This document shows, piece by piece, positions 10,840-21,897 of a DNA stretch of 64,000 nt. Positions within the stretch are counted from its first letter, which is position 1, and each line of letters starts with the position of its first letter. This stretch comes from Daedaleopsis sinensis (Eukaryota; Basidiomycota; Agaricomycetes; Polyporales; Polyporaceae), in NCBI GenBank assembly GCA_033807695.1, contig CM066301.1, forward strand, positions 682,001 to 746,000, written 5' to 3'. Below the pieces are notes generated by a model that ran no database searches, was not told the DNA's origin, and saw nothing but the letters and a program-made list of their open reading frames with translations. Made by a program: the position numbers and the translations under genes.

Positions 10840-11083
10840 GTCGAGTCGTCTAGTCGTGGTAGAGAGTGAGGAGGAGGAACGAGGGAGAGAGACAGCGAGC
10901 GTGACCTGAAAAGGCCATCGGCTCTTCAGATTGCCATGGTTTCATTGTCTCGGGCTCGAATTGTCGGCGCCGGGGCCTCCCATTGTCAATTGTCCTCGGA
11001 AGGAGGACGTCCATTGTTCGCATAGACGCCCGGAGTCTATTCCGGTGAACAACGCCGCAGCGTTTCCAAATACAGACAAACAC
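10226..11083. repeat. Segmental duplication, copy 1 (partner 17817-18676)
   Basis: About 860 bp match 17817-18676 with scattered substitutions and a few small indels. The block covers three 5' exons and about 250 bp of upstream sequence of the EGF-like gene, and both copies end at the word GACAAACAC. Both breakpoints are sharp. The near identity of introns and promoter as well as exons indicates recent DNA-level duplication. Confidence 0.85.
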
Positions 11084-11675
11084 CGACGCACTCAGCGACG
11101 CTGCCCTGATGTCATCGCACGCCGGGCGACGACAGGCAGCGTACGCTCAGCTGCAACACCGGCCTTGTTGGACCGCGCAGGCCACTCACGACGTCGACGT
11201 CGAGCTGTGTGCTATTCATAGCCGATCGCCCCTCCCTCTCTTCTGCGCGCACTCGCTCTACGCTCAGCGCACCTGCATGCATATCTGCCCCGCCCTCTGA
11301 ATTGCATCCCGCACTCACCGCCGTTCGTGCACTCGTGAGCCAATGTCCGCATGGACTCAGTCCCTGTAGACGCCCGCCCTTCTGTCTTTCCGACTCTCGT
11401 CCGTCCACCCCGCTCGTACGCTCGTCCACCGCATCCCATCCGCGTCCATTCCGAATGCGTCCAAACCGTGGTATGCACCAATCGCTTTCGCATGTTTGCA
11501 AGCAGGATCACTTACAGTTCGCTAGTCGTAGCCTTGAGTGAAAATGACTCGTACGCGACCGCCGTCCTGTCCTTCTAGCAAACTCCGGACAGCAAGCAGC
11601 ATTGATTTGGATGCTTGACTAGCACGACACAGTCACATTTACGCCTCTTGGAGCTGTACTCGACCGACTCCTCGC
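11084..11675. other. Intergenic DNA
   Basis: Short frames on both strands overlap here without convincing splice partners. I see no gene or repeat of note. Confidence 0.35.
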
Positions 11676-12960
11676 GTGTAGACACAAGACTCACCTGCAA
11701 GGTAAGTACTCCATGCAATCTCCCGTACGACTCGCCAACCTCTCCCCTTAAAATCACGTTCAATACCCTCCCCAATCCGCTCCCAATCGTTCCCCCATCA
11801 CCTGTTCGCCTTCTGCCGTCATCCGACAGCCCATGACAGCCACACAGAACGTACCCACCGCCTCAGCCGCCGTCTCTGAGTTCATCCCGACGACGACCAC
11901 ATCCTCGAGCAGCTGCACCTCCGTTGCCTACCCAGCCCATGCAATGCCGCGCCCCCCCCCAGGATTCGGACGCTCCCGCTCATCCCGACGACGACTCGTC
12001 GCGCGGACGCGTGGAGACGCGACGTGGGATGAGCGAGCTGGCCGGGCCCGGTGAGCGAGCGGGCAGGCTGGCGCGGTGACGAGACGGGCGACCTTGTTGC
12101 TAGTGTGCAGCACATGGGTGTCGTACGCCGAGGCCCGCGGGAGGGAGCAGATGAGGGCGGAGGCTGAGTCCGAGTCGGAGTCGGCGTGCGTGCGCTGGAG
12201 GGAGGCGAGCCGGCCAACGTGGAAGGCGAGCGAGATCGGAGGTGAGTGCGAAAGAGTTAGAGCACGAAGGGGGAGGGAGACGGCTTCAACTCCTGCGTCT
12301 CCGTGTAGATACAAGACCCTTCAAGGTAAGTACTGCACGCAGTCTGCGGCACCACTAACTCTCGCCAACTACTTGCCTTCAAATCGCGTTCAATACCCTC
12401 CCCAATCCGCTCCCAATCGTTCCCCTACCGCCTCTTCGCCTTATCCCGCCATCCGACAACCCAGGACAGCCGCACAGAATGTACCCGGCACCCCGACCGC
12501 CGTCTCCGCGCGTTCTTCCCGACGTCGACTACTCCCCCAATAACCTGCAGCTCCGACGTCGCCCGCCCAGCACACGCGATGTCCGCGCCCCCGAGGGGTC
12601 GGACGCTCCCGCTCATCCCGACGACGGCGCGTTGCGCGGACGCGTGGAGACGCGACGTGGGGGCCGCGAGCTGGCCGGGCCCGATGAGCGCGATGGCGGC
12701 GAGCGGGTACGCTGGCGCGCCGGCGAGACATGGAGATGGGCGAGCGCGTTGCCAGTATGGCAGCGAAGGAGGGTGGTACGCCGAGCTCGGCGGGAGGGAG
12801 CGGTTGAGGGCAGTGGCGGAGGAGGCGAGCGTACTGGGGGGAGGCGAGACGAGCGAGATCCGGAGGTGAGGGTGGAGGAGTCAGAGCACGAAGGGGGAGG
12901 GAGGCGGCCCACCCCACGTTCGAGGTCGCGGCGCCATGTGCGGGCGAGCGCGACGGTGAC
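11676..12960. repeat. Diverged tandem duplication, period about 627 bp
   Basis: Unit 1 (11676-12302) and unit 2 (12303-about 12960) share the same order of blocks. Each opens with GTGTAGAYACAAGAC followed by CAAGGTAAGTAC, continues with ATACCCTCCCCAATCCGCTC, then CGGACGCTCCCGCTCATCCC and GACGCGTGGAGACGCGACG, and closes with AGAGCACGAAGGGGGAGGGA. Identity is high within the blocks and low between them. The CAAG/GTAAGTAC junction looks like a conserved splice donor, so each unit may carry a 5' exon of a transcript, but no conserved protein frame runs through both. Confidence 0.75.
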
Positions 12961-13932
12961 GTCGACGCGCCAGAACAGGTACACACAGTGCATGTGTCCG
13001 GTGAGCTCCCCTCCCCTCATGCTCACCAGATCGTTTCTAGGACCCCCGCCGTTCTCCGCCTTTCGTCAGCGCCCTCTCGAGCCAATCCCCGCCCGCCACC
13101 TTGCCCGACTTCAAGCTTCATGCCCCAACCTCCACTCCGTTTTCCGTTTTCGCCTCTCCCTCCCAGTTCCCACATGCGCACACACATCGAGGTCCGTCCC
13201 TTTCGCCCTCTCCCTGGCTCGTCGCCAACCCTGACGCTTCCCGGCGCGCGCCTCTCGTCGCACTGCGCGAACTCGTCGCCCGTCGCACGGCGAGCATTTC
13301 ACGCCAACTCACGCCAGTTTCCAGGTAAGTCGCGCCTCGTGTTCAGACCACGGAGCACATGCACGACGCCGACCCCGCCATTCAGCACGCATCTGGCCCT
13401 CTCCGTGCACCGACGGGCGCGATCTGTCCTCCAGCAGGGCGGGAATCGCGTCCCGCGTCCCGCTCGCCCGTACTCGCCGAACCTGCGCGGCGACGTACCG
13501 CATGCGACCATGCAAGACGCGCCGAACGCGTCTCGCCCATGGGGAGCGAGCGCGAGGTGCCCGTTGGGCCAGTGCGTAATGCGCGCCGACCGCCGCGCGG
13601 CACGTGAGATTGCACTCTGGCACGCGCTGCCCCGCCCGCGCGGCGGCCTGCGTCGACTCCCGGGGTGCTTGAGCACCTACGAGGGCCGTCCGTTCGTTTG
13701 AACGCGATCCGACGACGGTCGAATGTTCGTCAAAACGGTCGTTTTCATAGGTCGCGCGCGGCCGCTCCGCCGCGCTACCGCGTTCTGCCCCGCCGCCGCC
13801 CGCCGTCTTCCCGGTGCAGCGCATCTGGACGTGCACGAACGAGTGCTCGGGCGTGTGCGATCACGGCGGGGCACACGTCGGCACGGTGCCAGTGGAATCG
13901 GCGGAACGGCGCGGTGCGCGGTGCGCGTGACC
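12961..13932. other. GC-rich DNA without a supported gene
   Basis: Frames of more than 200 codons exist on both strands, but they are Pro/Arg/Ser-rich, overlap antisense frames of equal length and lack domains. I treat this as non-coding. Confidence 0.35.
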
Positions 13933-14235
13933 GCGATATCTCGCCCGAATCCCGCCCGAGCGCGTGCTGATCATACCCACAGGCTCAGCTGAACGTTTCC
14001 CGTCGGACGCGCCCGCTCTCGCGCCGATCCGAAGAGGCTGAGAAATCGCACATTTTCGCGATTTCATGGGCGGCGGACATTGGGTCCGCGATTTCTCGCC
14101 CAGTTCTCGTCCGGGCGCGTGCTAATCATACCCACAGGCTCCGTTGCACGTTCGCCGTCGGACGCGCCCGCTCTCGCGCCGATCCGAAGAGGCTGAAAAA
14201 ACCGTCGTTGCCATTTGTGTGATTTCATGAATGTC
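13933..14235. repeat. Direct duplication, period 155 bp
   Basis: Units 13933-14087 and 14088-about 14235 both run GCGATWTCTCGCCC, GCGCGTGCTRATCATACCC, then GACGCGCCCGCTCTCGCGCC and GATCCGAAGAGGCTGA, ending near GATTTCATG. The 40 bp block around CCGATCCGAAGAGGCTG is identical. Confidence 0.8.
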
Positions 14236-15855
14236 ACTCGGACACGTCGGTGTCGCCGGCGCCCTGCGCGACTGGGCCTGTATCGCCGCGCCGCGCCGCG
14301 TGTCACGACGGTGAGAACATGTGCGTGCAGAGGACGGCGTCGCCGCGTCGGCGCCGGTTCATTGCAGGACAACGGCATTCCAGAATACGGTCGCGTCTGC
14401 ATGGTAAGTTGCACATTCCGCCGTTACCGTCCGTGCACCGACTAACAGACTCGTGAGGTCTTGAGCACAGCGCGGCCGATGTCCAGCGGCCCTCCCAGGG
14501 AGCTGCGGACGCCCGGCATGAAGTCGCAGCCACCGACGTGCGCGTGCACGACGGTGCACTGCTGCAGACCCGGCCTCGCGGCGGCGTGGAACGTGCGCGG
14601 ACTCGGACGGCGACTCGCGATCGCCGCCTCCCGGGCGCAGGGACAACCCCGAAGCGACACCGGGACTCTGGCGCACCAGTGCACTGTGCAACGTGTACTT
14701 ATCGAATTGTGCAGGGCCGTCCGGTGCTTCCAAGCATCGTAAGAAGATCACACCTCAAGATACGGTGTCTTGGCAACTTGAACTCGCGCTCAGCGGGGTG
14801 TCTAGAGAGGTAGGTTCATTGCATGTATGTACTATCTACCCCAATACAAGTGCTACACCCCTGGCTGTGACTGGGAGACACTCTGGACAACAATCCGATT
14901 CTCGAGGGAGCAGGGCAGCAGGGGATGGACACGGCGGCAAGTGACGTCGCGCACGAAGCTCGTAAGTACCTCGGAATCGTCGATCTCGCGTGCCTCACGC
15001 ACGCGCACAGCGCTCGCCTTCCTCCTCCTGTCCGAGCCCGTCCGCTCGGTTTGCGGACAGGGTCCGGGCGCGTGCACGGAGATCGAATCTCGACGCATCG
15101 TCGAGTTCGCCGGCGGGGGGGATCTGAATCGGGGGCAGCCCGGCGTCCGGGGTTCCCACTGAGCTGGACGAGGGCGCCCCGAACAAGGACGGCTTCGAGC
15201 GCGGGGACTCGGACTTTCCCCCGAGCTGCCCCGAGTCGCTCGAGACCGTCGCCCTGGGCGCGATGGCGGGCTGCCGGGAACTTTAATAGTCTCGCAACCT
15301 CTCCCCGCTTTGCGCGCACGCCGGAGCGCTGACTGGCGGGTGCGCATCTCTTCAGGTGTGTTTCCTTGCGGTCCGAACGTCTGTGATTCTGGCATGAGGG
15401 TATGTACATGCTCAGGACACATCATACTCGAGCTGCAAGTACGTTCGCTGCAGGGAGGAGATGGTGAGTTAACATGGAAACTTCCATTCATGCTGTTCAG
15501 GAGCTCGCTAACTACTCCGTTTCGCAATTTCTCTAGTGCCTGGTGACGCCAGTCGTAGACCGCATGGTGCGTGTGCTTCGCTGCGCTGTCCAAGTGCTTG
15601 CGGTGTAGGGCTCTGACCTTTTTGGGTCAGTTTCCTCGTTCACAGAGTGCGAGGGGCCTTGGCGCTCTTCCTGACGACTTTGCGGGCATCGCCGTGCAAG
15701 GCTGGCGCTGCCGGTCGGCGAGGTTAACACCTCCGGCTGGAGAGCGCTCGCGAGCGCGCTCGGACGGCCGGCCCTCAAAGGCAGACATTGAGTCCCGCCG
15801 CCCCCGCTCACGTCCCCGCCCCCGCCCGTTCCACCCAGTGTCTCCCGTTCTCGCC
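14236..15855. other. GC-rich DNA without a supported gene
   Basis: The longest frame (minus strand, 14853-15593) has an unremarkable Arg/Ser/Pro-rich composition, no domain, and overlaps plus-strand frames of similar size. Nothing here met my evidence bar. Confidence 0.35.
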
Positions 15856-16695
15856 ATGCCGTTCGCTCTCAACCCATTTGCGCCGCTCGCACTGCCTCTA
15901 CCTCTGCTGCCGCTGTCGACTCCCATGCACCGCGCCGGCGCCGAGAACGACAATTTGGATGTCTCTAAGTTCAGTGAGTACCAGTCACTTTCGCTTTACC
16001 TCTGTCTTTCGAGCTCGACGGCTGAGGCGGCGACCCGAATGCCAGTCTCGAAGACCGGGAGCGGGGATGTGTGGATGGGCTGGACACCGCCGGCCGCTGA
16101 ATCTCAGGGCGCGGGCGGGTGGAAGGACTCGGAGCGCGTCTTCGAGCTCGGCGAGCCCTCGAGCTCGGAAGTCGCGATGCAGGAGTCGGACGGGCCGGCG
16201 GATTTCACACGGTCGCGCGCGCACGTCGACGCCGACTTCTACCGCACGCCCGAGGTCGCGTACGATCTCAATCTCGATCTCGCGCTCAATGGGCCCGACA
16301 CAGCGGGCCCGTCCTCATCCTCGTTCTCGTCCTCCCTCCTCGTCCTCCCCGGCAACGCGGAGTGGATCCAGAGCCCGGCGACGCTCGAGCCGTTCCGCGC
16401 GCGGAACATCGCCGCAGACCCGGGCCCGGACCCGGCGACAGACGCAGACGGGGAGGCTGAGAGCATGCCGCGCCGCCGGCCGCGCAAGCAGCGCATGGAC
16501 ATCAAGAAGGCGCGCGCGCGCCCGGTGAGCAATCCGCACGGGCTGCCACTCAAACGCGCGCGGCCGGGCGTGAAGTCGAGGGCGTGGGTCGTCGATTCGG
16601 ACTCGGACTCGGAGGCAGAGGGCGGAGGGCCCGCGTGGAAGCGTCGCAGGACGCTGTTGGTTGACGACCGGCTGGACTTCTTCATGCAGTTGTAG
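15856..16695 (+). CDS. Hypothetical, probably nuclear, acidic/basic low-complexity protein
   Basis: Two exons (15856-15973, 16046-16695) with a 72 bp intron give about 255 aa. The ATG at 15856 follows CTCGCC. The frame is open further upstream, but that part is Arg/Pro-rich and unlike the rest. The protein has a hydrophobic Pro/Leu-rich start, a Ser-rich middle, and a C-terminus with several basic clusters (RRRPRKQRMDIKKARARP, KRARPG, KRRR) and an acidic DSDSDSEAE run, a composition common in nuclear proteins. I recognise no domain. The intron length is a multiple of three, so unspliced reading cannot be excluded. Confidence 0.5.
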   Translation: MPFALNPFAPLALPLPLLPLSTPMHRAGAENDNLDVSKFSEYQSLSLYLCLSSSTAEAATRMPVSKTGSGDVWMGWTPPAAESQGAGGWKDSERVFELGEPSSSEVAMQESDGPADFTRSRAHVDADFYRTPEVAYDLNLDLALNGPDTAGPSSSSFSSSLLVLPGNAEWIQSPATLEPFRARNIAADPGPDPATDADGEAESMPRRRPRKQRMDIKKARARPVSNPHGLPLKRARPGVKSRAWVVDSDSDSEAEGGGPAWKRRRTLLVDDRLDFFMQL

Positions 16696-16923
16696 TGAGC
16701 TCGTCGAGGAGCTGTTCTTGGATGTATCTACTCAAATAGCACATGCATCGTCGTCGCGAATGTACAACTTGTCATCTTGGAGCACTCAAACAATCCCCAC
16801 CTCGCGTGTGAAATCAACCGTGTGTGAATGAATGCCCACGCGGCAGGCCCACCATGTAGCGATCAAGTCCTGGGTCCGATTTATGACCCGGGATTCACTC
16901 TATCTTCCTACTTATTTCTCCTT

Positions 16924-18420
16924 TCATACGCACTCCTCATCAATTGTTTCTCCTTGTAGAAACGGCACTTTATATTCTGCTGTCCTACCTACAGTACATG
17001 CATGCAAGCCCTGCACCTCCCGCCCGGGCTCACGACTACTACGGCTCAGAAGGCGGCACAGCGAGGTACCGTCACAGACCCCGTTGCCGTCTGTGCCGAC
17101 ACACACGCCATTGAACATGTACTTTCCTGCACCGCAGATGATGCAATCGTTAGACGTCGATCCGGTGCACGTCTGGCACAGAGGCGAGCACGGCTGGCAG
17201 GATGTGCCCGAGCTGAAGCTGCCGTCAGGACAGACGGTGCCCGTCGAGGTCGTCGACTGGCTGGCGAAGCAGCTCGTGCGGTCGTTCGCGTTCTGGGTGA
17301 GTCCCGATTGGCAGGTGATGCAAGCCCCACTTCCGTCAGCGCACTTCGTGCACCCAAGGTGACAAACTAGATGTACGCGGTGCTGTCAGCCCACTTATTC
17401 ACATGTAGGGAGATACGACGTACCTTCGCAGTTCCCCTCGGAGTTGAGGAAGAAGCCGTCGGAGCACTTCGCGCACGCAGTGCCGTTAGTGCCAGTCGTC
17501 CAGCCCGGCAGGCAGGTGCACTGGCCGTCGGACCCGCAGTTCCCGTTCTGGCAGTTGCACGAGGAGGGCAGGTTCTTGATCACCGGCGCGAGACACCTGC
17601 CCGTGCCGGTCATACCGTCGTCGCAGGACGCACAGTCGGCGGGGCATTGCTGGCACGTCGGACCGAAGAAACCTGGGGCACAGGTCTCGCAGGAGGTCCC
17701 GTTGAAGCCCTGCGGGCAGACGCACGTCCCTGATGCGGAACACACGCCGGCCCCAGCACAGGGAGGGGAGCACGCGGAGGACTGTATGTCGAGCAGTTGT
17801 GAAAGACCGGACGCGCCTGACGGTAGCTGCGAGACGTCGGGAACGCTGTCCCAGAAGATGACCCGGTCGTTCGACGACCCCGAGGAGATCGCAGCCCAGA
17901 CATCTGCAGAGATTGCAAGAGACCCAGGGGAAATCTGGGTTGTGGTGTTCGAGGGCGTGCTGGGGAGCTGCGTGAAGCTGGCCTGGCCGGAGTACTTGGA
18001 CTGGGGGTAGACGGCAACACCAGGCTGAAGAGCAAGGTTCATGGGGAGGGAGACATTGCCTTCGAAACCGGGAGACAGGGAAAGGGAGGCACTTGAGGAC
18101 GTGAGGGTGTTGTGGAGAAGGGCGGGGTCGGACGTGGACGTGTATTGCCCCGGCAAGAGAAGGAGGCTTGTCGCAGCGCCAGACGCAGATATTGTCGCGC
18201 CGACTGAGAGCTCTTAGCGCAAGGATTGGGGTTGGAGAGAGAGAGAAACGCACTGGTAGTGTTGGTGTACCCTTCGAGGCATTGTCCTGCAACGCAGATT
18301 ACAGTTGGAGAAGATTGTGCGGCTACAGCACGAGTTAGCAGGAGTCGTAGTGAGCATGAAGTGATACTCACCAAAGGATGCGCCGAAAAGGAACGAAGTC
18401 ATGAAAACATTCGACAGCAT
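16924..18420 (-). CDS. EGF-like cysteine-rich secreted or surface protein, C-terminally truncated (copy 2)
   Basis: Minus-strand exons 18420-18372, 18322-18254, 18203-17424 and 17366 onward join in frame. Residues 1-17 are a signal peptide (MLSNVFMTSFLFGAS). A Ser/Thr-rich beta-like region follows, with LLLLPGQYTSTS and VIFWDSVPDV, then repeated CxxC-type modules (CSPPCAGAGVCSASGTCVC, CNCQNGNCGSDGQCTC, CHLGCTKCADGSGACITCQ, CQTCTGSTSNDCIICGAGKY), as in growth-factor-receptor-like proteins of basidiomycetes. Family members I recall go on with several more modules, a transmembrane helix and a basic tail. Here the cysteine pattern ends after NGVCDG (near 17068) and the frame runs on as unrelated sequence to a stop at 16924. 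It is therefore probably a truncated gene. Confidence 0.75.
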
Positions 18421-18676
18421 GTCGAGTCGTCTAGTCGTGGTAGAGAGTGAGGAGGAGGAACGAGGGAGAGAGACAGCGAGCCTGACCTGAAAAGGCCATC
18501 GGCTCTTCAGATTGCCATGGTTTCATTGTCTCGGGCTCGAATTGTCGGCGCCGGAGGCTCCCATTGTTAATTGTCCTCGGAAGGAGCATGTTCATTGTTC
18601 TCGCTAGGTTGGTAGACGCCCAGAGTCTATTCCGGTAAACAACGCCGCAGCAGCGCCTCCAAATACAGACAAACAC
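17817..18676. repeat. Segmental duplication, copy 2 (partner 10226-11083)
   Basis: This is the second copy of the block described at 10226-11083. Here the duplicated part joins smoothly to further EGF-like exons at its left end, so this copy is the likely source. Confidence 0.85.
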
Positions 18677-18959
18677 TTACTAGACGCCCGCACACAAGTA
18701 CAGAAACTCAAATATTCAGATTTCTATGCGGAAATCAGCACTAAGTAGTGCATAGGCGCATTCGAGTCGCGAGGGAAGGCAGTTACGTACTGCAAGCGTC
18801 GTTGACACCAACGTGTTGGAACTTGGCAATGTACGCGCAGCAAGGTCGGCGTCTCGCTGCCCCAAGTTGAACTCAGCTTGCGCTTATATGATCCCGCGAA
18901 GAAGACCTTGGAGACCGCGAGCAGGACTGCTTTGCTCCGAAGCTTAACATCAGGTGCAT

Positions 18960-20340
18960 TCATCCATGCCGCATGCAGTGCTTGTTCATCCTGTCTATGG
19001 TTAGATCCTCCTCAACGGAAATGGTTTACAGGACGAAGTCATACCACTGGCAGTTGCCATGTGAGCGTAGACATGCATATGGAGACATCCACGACATGCT
19101 TGAGGAAGGTCCGGTTGATGATGGCAGACACGTCCTGATCGAAGTCGACTCGCATGCTGACGGAGCTCATAGGAGGGTCGGCAACCCATTCCTCGTGCTG
19201 TGCGTCCTTCTCCGCGATTGCGCCGGCTTAATTTTCTTTCTCAGTGCTTTGCCTTGTCCACTTCGGCCACGACTTGCCCTTCGGAACGCCTGCAACCGAT
19301 TTTCTAGGTTCACATTTTGCCCTTCAGACTTCGCATTAAACGCCACAGTCAGTTGTGTTTTGCATACCGCCATCACATTTCTTGCTTGCTGCTGAAGGTC
19401 AGACAGGTTGCTCTTCCTCTTCTTCAAGTTCATGATGCTCGATGGATTCGAGTCGTCCTTGAAGGCAAGTTGTTTGGGATAGAAAGGAGCACCATCATCG
19501 GAGCCGGCCTCACTGGCAGCGTCGTCAGGTTGTTCAGTCCCTGCAGCCGCGGCCATGTGTGCTCAGGCTGTCGACTGATTCCTAGGTAGCAGATATGCCG
19601 TGTGCCCACCACGCGAAGTGAAGACCAGGTTTCTCCCACCACGTCGGACAGGGTGCCAAGTCTATACATGGAATAAGTACGTGAGTCGGAATGCGCACAA
19701 TGATCACGGCTCAAACTAAGTCTTACCGATGGCTGGAATTCGGGACCGACCAGCAGTGGATCTTTCGGAATCTCGGAATCGTTCATGTCTTCCAGGCGGC
19801 GGCGGCGGCGGTGGTGGTGGTGGTGCCCGGGAGCTCACTATCAGACGCGTCGCAGTATGATTCATGTGAGTTGACTCGCCGTCTCCGTTGAACATGCCAT
19901 GGGACATAATCCTAACTTACCCCGAGTAGCCAGCGCCGTTGCTCCTGTTTCGTGTGTGCGAACGACCGCGTCTTGAACCCCGGTGTTCGAAAGCCTAAGC
20001 GAACATGGTACATGGAACAAGGACGAAGTTAGTGAGTGTATATATGCATATATGGACGTACTGAGGTTGTTGAAACTGACCTAGTTTCCCGGCGACCACG
20101 ATCTATTGCATCTGTTTCAAATGCTCTCTCGTTCCTGGGGTATGGATCTCCAGGCGGCAATCCTGTCCGTATCCCGCCTTCGATAGGATACTTGTGCGGC
20201 ATCGCGTCCTGAGGCTCCGGGGCGCCCTCACTGCAGTGGTTCCCAGCAGCGCCACTTGAGCCATCTTGAGCCTGTACGCTCAGCGTCGCCCAGCGTTTGC
20301 GCGTTAGCGGGTTGACGATTTCGGGCGGGCAGTCGCACAT
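18960..20340 (-). pseudogene. Decayed multi-exon gene of unknown family
   Basis: The minus strand opens with ATG at 20340 (MCDCPPEIVNP...), 108 bp below a TATATA at 20448-20453, and splices plausibly through exons near 20340-20079, 19996-19922, 19840-19740 and 19676-19560. The reading frame then meets an in-frame TGA near 19562, just before a long open stretch (19556-19167) that is Lys/Arg/Gln-rich. A further protein-like segment in another frame (HEEWVADPPMSS and following, about 19200-19040) ends at a donor. One nonsense and at least one frame change argue for decay. I do not recognise the family; it could be a transposon remnant. Confidence 0.4.
19797..19826. repeat. (GGC)n(GGT)n trinucleotide run
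   Basis: Five or so GGC units grade into five GGT units. On the minus strand they lie inside a proposed exon of the decayed gene, where they would encode Pro or His/Arg runs. Confidence 0.8.
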
Positions 20341-20996
20341 TACTGGGTGTACTTAGAGCGGCGGAGGGGGGAGGTGGATGTCGATGAAGCCCGAGCACGC
20401 CGCGGCCAAGCGCAGGCGTGTTGTTTGGTCGTAGTTGGGTCCATCCGTATATAGGCAATCGCAATACCGGGTCTTCTATTACTTACAGTCCGGTTCGAAT
20501 CTCTGCTCCTGACTGGAGCTAAATGCTCCAGTTCATCTTCGTAACTAGACGATCTGGTTTAGGTCTGAACAGATCTGACAAGTTTGCTATGACGGACTTA
20601 GTCACGTACTCGGCCTATAAGATCTCCCTGAGCTCGAAGTCTCGGACGCGCTACTCCTTTCCGACTTATTATCATCCGCTCAGGCTCGGACTAACGACTT
20701 CTCGGTGAATGTGACTTCTGCGGCATTCTCCAGGCCTCGGAGTCGCATGATTCGATTGTGAAACATTAGGAGGCTGTACTAGTGGTGCTCATGCGCTCAC
20801 CGTGACGGTCAGCGTAGTACGGTACACATCAAAGATGATCCATAGCTACAGTCCACTGCAGACTATAGCCAGCATATGATTGGTGAGTTCATCACTGGTA
20901 AGTAGTACTAGTGCTACATGCAGCTGTATCTGGAAGACTGAACACTAGGATTCGCTTCAGGATAATAGCTTCAAATCCAACTAGAGTCTAAGTGAC
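20341..20996. other. Intergenic spacer
   Basis: It contains the TATATA at 20448-20453 that suits the minus-strand start at 20340. A GGTTCGAATC word at 20492 resembles a tRNA B box, but no cloverleaf forms around it. Nothing else seen. Confidence 0.4.
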
Positions 20997-21897
20997 CTAC
21001 AAAGGCTTCACTCCTCGCGCAACAAACCACGTAATCTCCGTCCCATGCTCCCCAAGGTGGCGCATATTCTCCCTCGCGGCATCCTTCATCACGAATTCCC
21101 CCAGACCCGCATCCTCGAATGTCGCGCGCAGCTGGGCCTCGCTGATCCCGTGCTTGTGCGGGACGAGGTCGTGGTGCGTCTCCGGGAAGAGCTGGCGGTC
21201 GTCGTCCTCGGCCTTGATGTCCGCCACGAGGAGGGAGCCCCCTGGCTTGAGGAAGAACGCGAGTGTGCGCGTGATGTCGTCGATGGCCGCGAAGTGGTGG
21301 TAGGACGCGCAGCACTGCCAATTGCAACGCGCGTTCAATGCACAGACTAAGGTCTATGTCACTGTGGGACTGGGGGACATACCACGATGACGTCGAACTT
21401 GGTACCGCCGAGCTCCCCGGGCTCGCCTTTGAGCTCGGAGCACACGGCCTTCATCTGCTCAGGCGCGAGACCGAAGCGGGTGGCCTGCGCGTTGTAGCGG
21501 TCGACGGAGACCTGGCTGATGTCGACCCCGACGATGCTCTTGACGTACTGGAACATGACCTCCGAGACCAGTCCTACCCAAGGCGGTCAAAATCACCTCG
21601 TACTGTACGAGCATACATCGGGCACACACCTATACCGCATGCGAAGTCCAAGACGGCGGTGCGCTCCTTGTCGAAGATACCGGGCCACTCCGTGCGCATC
21701 GCCTCGACCTGCTTGCGGGACATGGCGGGCCAGTCGGGGTGCATCTCCAGGATTTTATCGGCCTGCTCGTCGAAGTAGGCCTTGTTGGCCGCGACGAAGT
21801 CTACAGGCTCGGCGCCGTGGGCGGATTGGGCTGGACCGTGACTATGCCCATGTGTGTGGTGGTGCTGAGCGGTGGGCTGATGAGTATGAGTGGACAT
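20997..21897 (-). CDS. Class I SAM-dependent methyltransferase
   Basis: Three minus-strand exons (21897-21630, 21573-21383, 21314-20997) give 258 aa. The N-terminus is His-rich (residues 4-25). Motif I is split by intron 1 (VLDFACGIGL), the acidic residue of motif post-I is in IVGVDIS, motif IV follows in KFDVIVCCASYHH, and a LKPGGSLLVAD motif ends the Rossmann core. The order fits methyltransferase type 11/12 small-molecule enzymes. The C-terminal FVARGVKPL resembles fungal family members of this size. The substrate cannot be read from sequence. A TATATATA box at about 21949-21957 sits 52-60 bp upstream of the start. Confidence 0.85.

Noticed and set aside
12479..13701. Plus-strand frames of 251 and 237 codons
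   Set aside because: Low-complexity Pro/Ser/Arg composition in very GC-rich DNA, with equally long antisense frames; part lies inside the tandem duplication without conserved frame.
14853..15593. Minus-strand frame of 246 codons
   Set aside because: No motif, no promoter, competing frames on the other strand.
20485..20515. Possible tRNA B box (GGTTCGAATC)
   Set aside because: Flanking sequence does not form a T stem, an A box at correct distance or an acceptor stem.
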